Shown piece after piece: positions 48,752 through 59,870 of a stretch of DNA of 64,000 bases (its first letter is position 1; the number at the start of each line of letters is the position of its first letter). The translations under genes were made by a program, and so were the position numbers. The notes below the pieces were generated by a model. It was not told the DNA's origin. It searched no databases and saw only the letters and a list, made by a program, of their open reading frames with translations. Source of the DNA: Aspergillus flavus (Eukaryota; Ascomycota; Eurotiomycetes; Eurotiales; Aspergillaceae); the NCBI RefSeq assembly GCF_009017415.1, contig NC_092407.1, positions 2,294,001 through 2,358,000 of the forward strand. The letters are read 5' to 3'.

Positions 48752-51700
48752 ATGCATCAAATTCCTGTTTTCGCCGGCTTGGGTTCTGATGCGCTTTTCT
48801 CGGAACGAACTCTGGGAACTGCAGCTGAGGATGCTAGAACATCAGAGGGCCAGATCATCTTACGAGCCTGCCATGACATCTTTGTGAAAGAGATCACCTC
48901 CGTCATTCACAGCCAGCGTCTACCCTCAGACATCAAGCTGGAAGACTTCGTGGAGCCGGAAAGCCTCATACGACCCCAGGCGTGTTATCAACGGAATAGC
49001 ATCATTCAACATGTATCTCTGTACACGATTCAGCTTCTTAGATATTTACGATACTCGACGGAGAAGCCTGGTGTCATCCTTGGTGTGGCTGGATTCTGTG
49101 CCGGATTACTGCCTGGTGCGGCGCTGGCCACGTCCAGGAATACCATCGAACTGCTATCTCGGGGCCAAGATTTCTTCTACGTAGCTCTGCATGTAGGCAT
49201 CCGGATCGAAAGCTACAAGCAGGTTATGATGGGCAAAGAAACCTGTCCACCACATCTGCCCTGTAGTTTGGTCGTCGACGGGATTACGGCCCAGCACGCC
49301 CGAGAACTGCTTGAAGAACACAACAGACGAGTATGACTTGTCCATGATCTGAGAGACCCAAGTGCTGATTTGACAATTCTAGTCTCCTGCTTCTTACATT
49401 TACTTGAGTGCTATCAACTCCGATACTTGTGTTACCCTGAGCGGTAGAGGTGATCATCTTCAGCAATTCAGCCAAAGCAGTGTGCCCTCCCAATGCAAGA
49501 TACGGCCAACGAATATTTTTTCCTTGTATCATGACCGTCACCAGCTCGAGGGAGTCCGAAGGGATATACTTCAAGACCTCCGAAACAATATACTCTTGTT
49601 CTCAACACCCTTACATCTTATTGCCCCGCTGTTTTCTAATATTGATGGGAAGCCAATTGATTCGGGCCAGCTGGCAACGTTGGAAGAACTCTGCGAGAAG
49701 CTCCTTGAGATGATGATCTTAGAGCCGGTGAACTGGGTAGCGGTAGAGGATAACGTACTTGCCGCTATCAAGCAGCCAGCCACCGCTGTGGATGCTTCTT
49801 TTGAAATTTTGAATTTCGGTCCTGGTTACGGCATATCAGGAGCCAGATATACCCTCCCAGATAACGTGAACATTGTAGCTGCGTCAATCGTCGAACCACG
49901 CCCCTCGCTACAAGACACTACTGGGATGCTGTCATCTAATGATATTGCTATTGTGGGTATGGGTGTGGACCTTCCAGGAGCTTCCAATACCGATGCCCTT
50001 TGGCAAAACTTGGCCGAAGGCGTCAATTCTTGCGTCGAGGTGAAGCCCAACGATCTCAAACATCTCCCCCAACTGCTTCCCAACTGACTCGGATTCTGTA
50101 GATTCCGTCTTCAAGGTTCCATGTTGAAGACTTTTATCAGAAGAAAGATGGCCGTACTCTAAGAACAAAGTACGGCAACTTCCTAGAAAACCCATTCATG
50201 TTCGACAACGAAATGTTTGGTATCTCCCGTCGAGAAGCCCTTTCAATGGATCCACAACAACGAGTCATGCTCCAAACTGCCTATCGAGCACTGGAAGATG
50301 CGGGATATGTCCCTGATTCAACCCCGTCATTCTCCAGGAGGACGTTCGGTTGTTTTATCGGAAACGCTACATTGGACTATACCGACAATCTTAGAGACCA
50401 CATTGATGTCTACTACAGCCCAGGTAAATCCTGTCATGCTTGACTCTTATCGATACCGTGGCAATGCTAATCGCTTCACCTTAAGGAACGTTACGCGCTT
50501 TTCAGAGTGGACGGATAAGTTACGTCTTTAAATGGAGTGGGCCATCTATCACTTTGGATACAGCATGTTCGTCATCGATGGTCGCCATTCATCAAGCAGC
50601 ACGAGCTCTGCAGGCTGGAGACTGTCGGTCGGCATTGGTTGGGGGTGTAAATGTCATCAGTAGTCCTGACGTGAGTAAATCTTTCCACTTTCCTCAGTTT
50701 TCATTAGAAAAACGAAAAAAAAAAAAAAAAAAGCAGTCCATGATGCTCTCCAAGCCAATGGAGCCACTTTTCTGAAATCATTATGAACTGACAGCGTCTT
50801 AGATGTATCTTGGTCTTGATCGAGCGCATTTCCTAAGTCCTACTGGCCAGTGCAAGCCATTTGATGATTCGGCAGATGGCTACTGCCGGTCTGAAGGCTG
50901 TGCAGCATTCGTGATCAAGAAGCTGAACGATGCGATATTGGAAGGTGATCGAATACTCGGGGTTATTCGAGGCATTGAGATTAATCAAAGCGGCAATGCG
51001 CATTCCATAACGCATCCTCATTCACCAACGCAGGAATACTTATTTCAAACGTTACTAAAGAAATCCCAGGTTCATCCTCATCAGGTGCGTAATCCCAAGC
51101 GGGTAACTTTTACCAGCCGTAGGAATTTCCCTTCTCCGCCAGGCATCCTCCGCTCGATTGCTACCACCAGGTGCTAGCGCATTTACTAACATGTTCACAG
51201 ATTACTGTGGTGGAAACACATGGCACAGGCACACAAGCCGGGGACCCAAATGAGCTTCTTAGCATTCGCGGAGCATTCTGCAACGGTCGAGATCCAGGGA
51301 ATCTTCTCCATTTTACTTCTATCAAAGCAAACATCGGCCACTGCGAGGCCGCTTCCGGCGGTGCAGCATTGGCAAAATTACTTCTGATGATGAGACATGG
51401 CAAAATACCCCCACAGATATCCCTTAAGACACTTAACCCTAAGATCAAAGACCTTGGCACAGACGGATCCGCTATTGATCGTGACGGTGCTACTTGGCCT
51501 CGATCTTCGAGACACCCGCGGCTTGCTCTACTTAACAACTTTGGTGCAGCGGGTTCTAACGGTGCCTTGATACTGCAAGAATACTCTAGCCTCAAAGCTA
51601 CCCCTCAAAATGAGGAGCAGTGCGAGGCTCACAGCTATATGCTTGGGTTCTCGGCTAGAAGCCACACAAGCCTCCTTGCCTATAAAGATGCGTTGATCTC

Positions 51701-54700
51701 TTATCTGGAGGCTCCTTCGTTACCGAGTTCTCTTCGTGATGCTGCTTATACTAGCACGGCTCGCCGCCAGATCTATGACTATCGTATTTCTGTTACCGGT
51801 TCCACCATACAGGAAATTGTCGACAACTTGAGAAACGCAGATATTTACAACATTCGCGAGTCGGCAAATCCACAGCCACGTGCGGTGTTTGCATTCTCTG
51901 GTCAAGGATCACAGGTGAAGCTCTCCATTACAGTACATCTGGATTTACGGAACTAACAAACATTGTAGTACCTAGGAATGGGCCGTGAGCTTTTAACCTC
52001 TCAACCCGAATTTAAGAAAGTGGTCCTGGACTGCGACCGATGGTTATTGAGCAATGGATATCCGGGATGTCTCAATGTAATCGCATGCAAAGACGACCAA
52101 GAACGGCAATCTCACTCATCTTCGCTACTACAACAATCTCTTCAAACAGCAGTCTTTGTCTTGGAGGTAGCACTAGCACGCCTTCTTATCTCTCTGGGTA
52201 TTATGCCAACTATTGTGCTGGGTCACAGGTATGCTCATACACCAGATTCCTCTTCTACGGTTCTATAGCTAATTTGGTTACTAGCCTGGGAGAGTACGCT
52301 GCCCTAGTTATTGCTGGTGTGATTGATTTGCAAAGTAGTCTGAAACTGGTAGCACATCGAGCAAAGCTTATGATGGAGCTGTGTGAACTTGAAAAAACGT
52401 CAATGCTTGCGGTTAACCTCAGTGCAGAGACCGTGAGACGGCACATTGGCAACAGCCCAGAATTTCACGATTTAGCTATATCTTGTGATAACAGTGAGTC
52501 TGATTGCGTTGTTGGGGGCCCAATCAGTCAGCTCCAATCTCTGAAAGCAAAACTCGGTACGATGAAGACGCGGTCGAAAATCCTCGACGTTCCAATGGCT
52601 TATCATACACACGCATTGGACCCTATATTGGTTCAATTAACGGAAGTCGCTAAGACACTCGAAATCTCATGTCCGAGAATCCCTGTTCTATCCAACGTGT
52701 TTGGCCGCGTTATTCAACCTGGTGAAAGAGCTTTCACCTTTGAGTATTTTGCCATGCATTGTCGCCAGACCGTTGCTTTCAACGCAGGCATTCGTGAGCT
52801 CTCTAGTAGTGGAATGGGGGCTGAAATCTCCCGATGGATAGAAATAGGGCCTCATCCATCTGTGCTACCAATGGTCAGCACTAGATTGGATAGAGACACT
52901 ACACATCTTCTACCTTCATTACGAAAAGGAACTCCGGCATCTGCGACAATTGCTAGACTACTATGCCATTTTTACCAAACCACTACCGTGCTGAATTGGC
53001 GAAAAGCTTTCGATGAGCGAGCAACCTTAACCACCCTTCCGGTCATGCCGTTCTCAGAGCAGGAATTTGGTATTTACTATCCACGTGAGAGTACTCAGAG
53101 AGCCTCGGGCAAGTGTGATCAAAATACTGATTCTCAAACTGGGTACACCTTCCTGTCCAAGATTGTTCAACGTCCATCGGAGACGAATAGGGAGGCCATC
53201 TTTGAGACGCCAATTGCGGTCTTCAAGGAATATATTCTGGGTCACCGTGTCTGTGAACAGGCTCTATGTCCTGCATCGGTCTACCACGAGATTGTTCTAG
53301 CTGCTTCCAAGTGGATACAGCGGGATCCAGGTGAAGAAGCCACCAGGGCACTTTCGAATGTGCTATATCCGGCACCTTTGCTATATTCAGAAGAATCTTC
53401 TGCAATTGTTAGGGTTTATATAAAGCCTGGCGGTGACCACAAGACAAACTATTCGTTCACTGTGGCCTCATACAACGCAGGTTCCGATCCGCAGCAACAG
53501 GTGATTCATTGTCAGGGGCAGCTGAAGACACGACCTGCTGCTCATGCCCAAAAGTATGCAAAGCTAGTGCCGCTCATGGAACGGCAAAAGGAACGGTTTT
53601 TGCGCGTTGACCAATCGAGCACACAGGTGTTTCTCCGAAAAGCCCTGTATGAAAAGGTTTTTACCCGGGTCGTCACATATTCCGAATTGTATCAGATGGT
53701 TCAGTCGGTGCGCATCGACCAAGATGAAGCGCTCGCAGTGTGTCGTTTCCCCAATTCACAAGGAGAGCCTTCAAGGGCGAACACGGTCATGATGGATGTC
53801 CTCCTTCATGTTGCTGGTTTCGTCGCCAATCTCAATATTGAGAATGATGAAGTCTGCATCTGCAAGGAGGTCAAATCTGCTACCATGACTCGAAATATCC
53901 CCTTCTCAGACACGACGTTCGAAGTCTATTGCAGCAATCTCGAAATCGCAGCTACCAACGTGATCATAGCAGATGCATATGCGGTCGATTCACGAGGCGT
54001 CATTGCTGTCTTCAAGGGGATGGCCTTCCAGCGAGTGAAACTAACGAGAATGGCTCAAGCCCTCCGGTTGGCAGCTGCGAGATCTGGTCATTCACATCAA
54101 TCTGTCCCAATAGAGAGAGCCAAACTAGTAGCTCCAAAACCGTCAGCTCCTAACTCAAAGCCTCCTGATATGCCCGTTGACAAGCAGCCAGCTATCAGAG
54201 AGATCATTGCGAGAACTTGCAATCTAGAGGCATCAAACTTAGTTGCGGACACCAGCCTTCACGCCATCGGTTTTGACTCGCTCATGATGATTGAACTTTC
54301 GTCCAACCTGTCTTCTAAGCTTCATACCTCAATCGATATATCAGCTCTGGAGGAGTGTAAGACCGTTGAAGACATTGAGCAACTGTGCAGCGATGAGGGC
54401 CAATCAGGACCCACCCCTATCTCGGAAGCAGAGACTGTGGACTCTGTCACGATGCCAACAACACCGGCAACGCCTGCAGATAAGCTACTCATTGCGTCTA
54501 TAATTGCCGAAACATGTGGTGCCCATATTACCTCCGTCAAGTCAGATGTCGAGCTCGAGGCTCTTGGGATTGATTCACTGATGATGATTGAGCTGGAAGC
54601 CCGTCTGCAAAGTCCATCGAACTCCAAGAAACTTTCATCTTTGGAACTATCCGAATGCAGAACAGTGAGAGATATTGAGAGATTAGTAGGTCCATATATA

Positions 54701-55777
54701 GTGAACTAGGCAATAGCAGCTATTTAGAGGCGTACAGTCCGCCCCTGACATGTTCCAGGCAAATATAGATGACGCAAAACCAGCCCAAGTTGAAGTTGAG
54801 ATTTCTTCTCCTTTATCCCCCCGAATCCTTGGTGAAATAACACAATCTCCAGTACTGGAAGCCGAAAAGAAAGAAGTGCCCGCGTCCATGAAGTTGAGGA
54901 TTGCGGCGATTCTCAAGTTACAAGAGCAACCCGAAATTGTGCATCTCGCCGAGGACAAGGCCCCCCAAAATGCCCCTCTGTTCCTAATCCACGACGGCAG
55001 CGGCATCTGTGTTCAATATCACCGACTAAGACCCTTCAATCGCACGGTTTATGCGATCCACGACCCCAAATTTCTGGACCCCGATTCCTGGTCAGGAATT
55101 CCTGCTATGGCTCAGTCTTATGCACGGCTTATTGCAAGGACAACGTCCGGTCCTTACATCCTCGGTGGCTGGTCGTTTGGCGGTGTTGTTGCATTCGAGG
55201 CTGCTCGAGTGCTAATGGCAGGAGGCTACCCGGTCACCGGTGTAGTTCTCATCGATTCACCGCCGCCACTAAATCACAAGCCGCTCTCTGCGAACATCAT
55301 CAATGCCGTTACAAAAGGTGATAGAAATAGAGGAGGCCTGGTCGGCGAGACTATTCGCAACCTTGTCAGGGAAAGCTTCAAAGCCTGCGCGGGTATGCTT
55401 GGGGCTTTCCAACCCGAGGCTGTGACAAGGACCAGTCGATCGATTCCACGGACTTTCTTGCTCCGATCAAGGGATGGCTTTCATCTAAACACGAGAAATG
55501 ATAGTCGGGGGTTGGAGAACGATTGGTTGCAGGATCGCTCCGACCCCAGGACTTCTATTGAGGGATGGGAGATGCTTACAAAGGCAAAGATGCCTTATCT
55601 GGATATCCCAGGTGACCATTTCCAGGTCTTCGACGTTGCGAATGTAAGTCGGTGGTTACTTCTAAATATCTGGAGACAAGGGAACATGCTAATTTTCACA
55701 CCATGGAACAGGTACAAGCCGTATCAAAAGCTATCGCTCACGCATGCAGTGAATTAACAAACATCTCTTCAAGTTGA
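48752..55777 (+). CDS. Non-reducing iterative polyketide synthase (SAT-KS-AT-PT-ACP-ACP-TE)
   Basis: Builds an aromatic polyketide from malonyl-CoA. Ten exons: 48752-49330, 49383-50039, 50102-50423, 50486-50670, 50803-51084, 51201-51914, 51969-52228, 52285-54685, 54738-55643 and 55712-55777. They join exactly to about 2123 residues. SAT has the active GFCAG cysteine (~residue 116). KS starts near 378, with DTACSSS (~546), VETHGTGT and KANIGHC. AT has GHSLGEY (~1000, split by an intron). PT has its histidine in [13 protein letters not shown] (~1319) and its aspartate in [11 protein letters not shown] (~1502). The two ACP serines are in GFDSLMM (~1664) and GIDSLMM (~1763). TE has GGWSFGG (~1944) and GDHF (~2092). 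The TE exon follows a stop at 54707-54709; a 52-nt intron at 54686-54737 removes it. All active-site residues are present, so the enzyme should be functional. The product is not predictable from sequence alone. Confidence 0.93.
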
Positions 55778-56263
55778 AAGAAACCCATGAGGCTATATCC
55801 ATTGGAGGGCAAGATGACTACGAGCTGTCAATAGCGGATTTTGAGTCGGGGAACGTTTCGCATACATACTTTTACTGCATAGAATGTGCTTAGGTTTCTT
55901 AGCATTTCTAGATCATGTATAGCTTTTACGACATTAAGAAGCTTTATTTTCAATAGAATTTTGTACAACTGCTTTATCTCGTGGTAATTTAAATTATACC
56001 ATGATAAATTTAGGAAGTTATGGTGAATCTGTCGCTCTCAAGACTTAGAAATATTTCCCAACCATGTCCTGGTTGTAGTATTGTAGTAGATTGGAGTATT
56101 TGAGTAAGAGACTCACCGTATCAGTAGCTCTTCTCGTATATATCCTGATGTCTATTCGACCTGGCAACTTACAGAGGACACGAGGTTTCTAGGACATTCT
56201 ATTCATGAGGAGCTCTGAGGTGATATATTCTCTCTATCAAGTTCTTAATGTGCCAGGGATCCC
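55778..56263. other. Convergent intergenic region (synthase / methyltransferase)
   Basis: 486 bp of AT-rich sequence between two converging genes, presumably 3' UTRs. Nothing else is seen. Confidence 0.4.
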
Positions 56264-57670
56264 TCAGAGCCCACATACGACAACTCCCAGATTGTAACCT
56301 GGTGCATAGGGGACCACTTTCTTGATCTTCAGTCCCACGGCTCCTACAAGCTTCGCCCATTGTTCCTCCGATCGCTCCATGGAGCTATGAAACGTCATCA
56401 TGGTCAGATCATGTTGTGTGGACGCCTCATCCACGCGCTGAGAGGGTAAGACCATTTCATCAAGCAAAATCAGAGAATCTTCCCCCAGAGCCGGGACTAG
56501 ATTACTCAGAATCTTGATGCTATTCTCGTCTGTATGGTCATGCAATATCATTCGCAAATAGTAGTACTTGGCACCTGTCTTCCAATCAGTCCCAGACCAA
56601 TCATGATAACAACACCTTTTTCGTTGTTTCTTACCTATGACAGGCTGTGGCTCGAAGAAGTTATGCGCCATTCGCTCGACATTCTCCGGAACCACCGATT
56701 TTGCGTCCTCGATCGGCTCCGGCAAGTCCTGCAAAACCACCCGACCAGGGAGATTTGGAAATCGCTCTAGGAAGGAGACGGTTTGATATCCGGCGCCGCC
56801 ACCGACATCCACGAATAGGGGCTTATCGGATGGCCAGCCCTTACTTTCCTCGTCAAACGGGTAAAGGTCGAAGCATTTGGGTTGGGATCCGCGTTGTGCT
56901 TTCATGAAGTGATTGAAGTGAGCACTCCTCACGGGATCGCCATGAACGAAGGCGAATGTGTGCAAGTCCGTTTTGTGAGCCCTTTGGAAAATGCCGTCGG
57001 TGAAACTGGTAGGGTTCTGGTAGCCTGTTTCCGCAAGGTAACGAGGCATTTCTTGATAGGTTGGGTTACACATGTCGAAGTAGACGTACAATCCGGCCTG
57101 AATCTCGGGTCTGGCGAGATTGGATGTATATCGCGTCGAAGTAAAGGTGTCTCGGCCTGCTTCTTTAAGCACCCCTAGCGACGCTAGATAGCGTAGAACA
57201 CGACCTGTCTTCCTAGTTAGAATTTCTGGGGCGCATTGAGCACTGTGGACTGAACTGGAGTTTCGGTACTTGCCGAGAAGCAACGGGTCTGCAGAGTGCT
57301 TGGCTGCTAGGTGATTGACAGTCGAGGGCTCTGCATTGTCAAGGATATCATTAAAAAGGTTCAAGTCAAGAGCCGTGCGGATTGCAGCAAAGTGAAGATT
57401 CTAAGCGACATTTTTTTTTTTAGCTTTTGAGGACAATAACTAGCAGGGTTAGGGGAAGCAAGACTCGAAAGTCTGGCAAGAGAAAGTTGAGGTACTTCTG
57501 CAAGTGCGATAGTTCAGGATAATTCATACCATGTGTATCACTCTCTGCATAGCATCCTCGGGGGTCTCGATGCTGTATTGTAAGTCTCGCAAGGTGTCTA
57601 GGAGCTTTTTGCGCTCCACATAATTGGCTGAAGCAGCCTCCTGCTGTATCTTCGCGATCAGGCTTTCCAT
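56264..57670 (-). CDS. SAM-dependent O-methyltransferase (plant/aflatoxin-OMT type)
   Basis: Methylates a phenolic hydroxyl, here probably on the polyketide. Exons are 57670-57530, 57400-56635 and 56574-56264, joining exactly to 405 residues. The first exon (MESLIAKIQQEAASANYVER...) supplies the N-terminal dimerisation helices and continues NLHFAAIRTALDLNLF across the intron. The SAM-binding motif is FVDVGGGAGYQ, and VVLQDLPE follows. The second intron lies between EPQPVI and GAKYYYLRMILHDH. The histidine in MILHDH is the usual catalytic base, and LLDEMVLP is the post-SAM motif. Without splicing, the second intron would insert a basic segment (KKQRKRCCYHDW) foreign to the family. It is convergent with the synthase and co-directional with the cupin gene. 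Confidence 0.9.
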
Positions 57671-58421
57671 GGTGTACAGCTTTCCCAAAACTTGGTTAGG
57701 TAGAGAAATGTAAGGAGTCTTCTCTCTTAATAGTATATTATGATAGACATATTTTGTAATTGCCTGTACAATTAGCGGGCTGGCAAGCATTCTCGGAGAA
57801 CATGCAGATCTGTCTGTATGTGACCAATCGGAACCTCATTACATTCGAAGAGATGTAATCCAAAGGCATGGGAAGGCGAATGCATAATTCGAAGCAGTTT
57901 GCTGTGCCTTTACGAAGCTGTGAGTGGTCGTAGGAGATACTGTACATCATCGCTTTGCCTTCCCAAATGCGAAGGAAGAACAAGCAAGCTGATATTCCAG
58001 AATGGGATACTCCGGAAGGGGGATATTCCAGATGGGGATATTCCAGATGGAGATATTCCAAAAGGAGGTATTCCAAAAGGAGGTATTCCAAAAGAAGATT
58101 ATTCCAAAAGGGGAAATGGAGCGACAACGGTACGGGCCGGATGATCCCTTCCATATCAGATTGGGTGTCTGTGCTGTATCAAGATGAAAGTAACTAATTA
58201 ACTATAATCGAGTAGTAAGATGCTGGGTTTCTCTGTATTTTTTGTCGTTCTAAAGGCCTTTGATGCTCGGTTTGTTATCAGAATCTTTTCTTGGCAGTCT
58301 AGTTCGCAAAAGTTTATGATTTTTTTTTTGAAAGAATATGAAGTAAGGAAATGTCGACCTTGAGGATTTGATTTTAGAAATAAAACAATTCATATACAGT
58401 ATAAAACTCTTAAATTAAACT
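57671..58421. other. Intergenic region containing a 15-bp minisatellite
   Basis: 751 bp between the methyltransferase start and the cupin gene end. Besides the tandem repeat at 57991-58110, ORFs run through the repeat on both strands, because the unit is a multiple of three. None is recognisable. The left half should contain the methyltransferase promoter. Confidence 0.4.
57991..58110. repeat. Tandem repeat, 15-bp unit, about 8 copies
   Basis: Consensus near GGATATTCCAGATGG, drifting to AGGTATTCCAAAAGG. Units start at 57991, 58006, 58021, 58036, 58051, 58066, 58081 and about 58096; the last is one base out of register. Two adjacent units (58021 and 58036) are identical. Because the period is 15, all frames stay open through it (GDIPD/GGIPK on plus; LEYLL on minus). 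Confidence 0.9.
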
Positions 58422-59505
58422 TCAGCGCTTCCGAACCTGAGCAATTTCCGATTTCAACCCAGAAGAGATACCAATAACAGTCTCCTCGTCTGCTCTAGAT
58501 AGCTCACTGATTTGGACGGATCCATTAGTATTCAAGCCCTTCTCTGCAGCCTTGGACTTAGCAGCTCTTGTAGCTGCTGTGACATCCTCGAGCAGATATT
58601 GGAGCTCTGCATTGGTCGGGTTGGGTCCAGCAGAGAGGTCTGCTTCTCTATCCCAGCGCTCCTTCGCGGCCCAAAAACCGTCAACTGACCGCCGAGTCCA
58701 GAACGAACTTTTCATTTTGTTTACAGCAAACTCCCAATCCGTCGTATATTCTTTGAAGAATGGCTTGTAGCCTAGCAGACCCCCAAGCCACCGGCCAATA
58801 ACCACACTGGCCCAGTAGCCAAAGAAAAGCCGAAAGGGCATCCATGCCGGTGCTGGAGTATAATGCCCGCCTGCATCGAGCATCTATGATCAATTAGTGG
58901 TTGTGTTCTATATTCCAAGTATAAGACAAACGGACTTGTAATTTTTGAATGAAATCAAGACCCCCATCGTAGAGCAGTGCGTCGTGCCAGTATCCGTACC
59001 AATTCTCGAAGAAGACTCTATCAAGCTGGTTATCAATCCCCGCATCTGAACCACTCAGTAGCACGGTCATGTATTCGCCTGAATCAGGATGGATGTGGAA
59101 ACGGTGGATCCGGTTCGCTGGGAGAGAGACCTCCCCGTCTTCTGGAGTCAGGTTGCGCGACACGCCATCAACCTCAGCCACACAGATACCATGCTCGACG
59201 TGGAAGAACTCGCTCTGGTACCGATGGAAGTGCATCGCAGGGCCATCGGGTCGTTGGGGGCTATCGATGAGCTTCCGCAGCGCAGGCGAGACAGGTCCTT
59301 CCACGTCCAGCCTGTAGGTCTGACGCATCATAAAACTTCGACCCGGGGGTGGCTCCAGGAACTCAACAGTAAGGAGGCCACCAAATCTGCAATGCGGTTG
59401 ATATTAGCATCAAGGAGTGATAGCGAAAACATGTTACACTCACTTTCGAATAGTACTCGAGCCAGCCGATGTGTGGTAGGGCACAAAGGGGGTAAGGAAA
59501 CCCAT
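58422..59505 (-). CDS. Cupin-domain protein of the polyketide cluster
   Basis: Exons are 59505-59444, 59386-58936 and 58883-58422, joining exactly to 324 residues. The N-terminus reads [20 protein letters not shown], then [17 protein letters not shown] single cupin barrel follows: motif 1 is [15 protein letters not shown] (H-x-H-x4-E-x6-G, metal-ligand pattern) and motif 2 includes [13 protein letters not shown]. The C-terminal third holds a hydrophobic, Trp/Gly-rich stretch ([19 protein letters not shown]) that may be membrane-associated, and then a charged helical tail. The metal-ligand residues argue for an enzyme such as a dioxygenase, isomerase or cyclase, but the reaction is unknown. 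Position between the methyltransferase and the monooxygenases suggests a tailoring role. Confidence 0.72.
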
Positions 59506-59870
59506 CTTGTAAATTCGACAAGTGAAGTTGTACGATTTCGAACACAAGTACGTGAGAGATCAGAGGTCACACCTGAGGATTTTCAACTCACCATTTTTAT
59601 TTATTTTCTCGCCGAGTATTCTGCTCTTCACTAATAGCATCAGTTCTGTTCCTACTGGTCCCGTTCCCAACGTGGTAGGATGTGGGGCGATCCTTATGGG
59701 CCACCAACTTGACACTCTTCGATGCCTATTGTGGAAGCCTCTCAGCATACTCTCCCGATCTCCTTGGATCTTAGCCACTAGCTTCCATAGCGAGGTGCTG
59801 ACCGTGATTAAGGCCAGAAGTCCGGTCCCCTCGTCGCGTTATTAGTGGGATATTCTTTTCAATCATTCAG
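59506..59870. promoter_or_regulatory. Divergent promoter between the cupin and FAD monooxygenase genes
   Basis: A 365-bp divergent promoter that could co-regulate two cluster genes. No clear TATA box or zinc-cluster palindrome could be picked out by eye. Confidence 0.4.

Noticed and set aside
50712..50732. A-run as a frameshift in the ketosynthase.
   Set aside because: It lies within the intron 50671-50802; the exons on either side join in frame (SSPD / MYLGLD).
54750..55757. The thioesterase as a separate gene starting at the Met at 54750.
   Set aside because: A phase-0 intron joins it to the second carrier domain, its first codons have no independent promoter spacing, and SAT-KS-AT-PT-ACP-ACP-TE is a standard architecture. 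Not excluded without transcript data.
57991..58110. A CRISPR-like array.
   Set aside because: Units are directly adjacent with no spacers, and the genome is clearly eukaryotic.
57738..58154. ORFs through the 15-bp repeat as a repeat-protein gene.
   Set aside because: The frames are open on both strands only because the unit is a multiple of three; flanking sequence shows no family or splice support.
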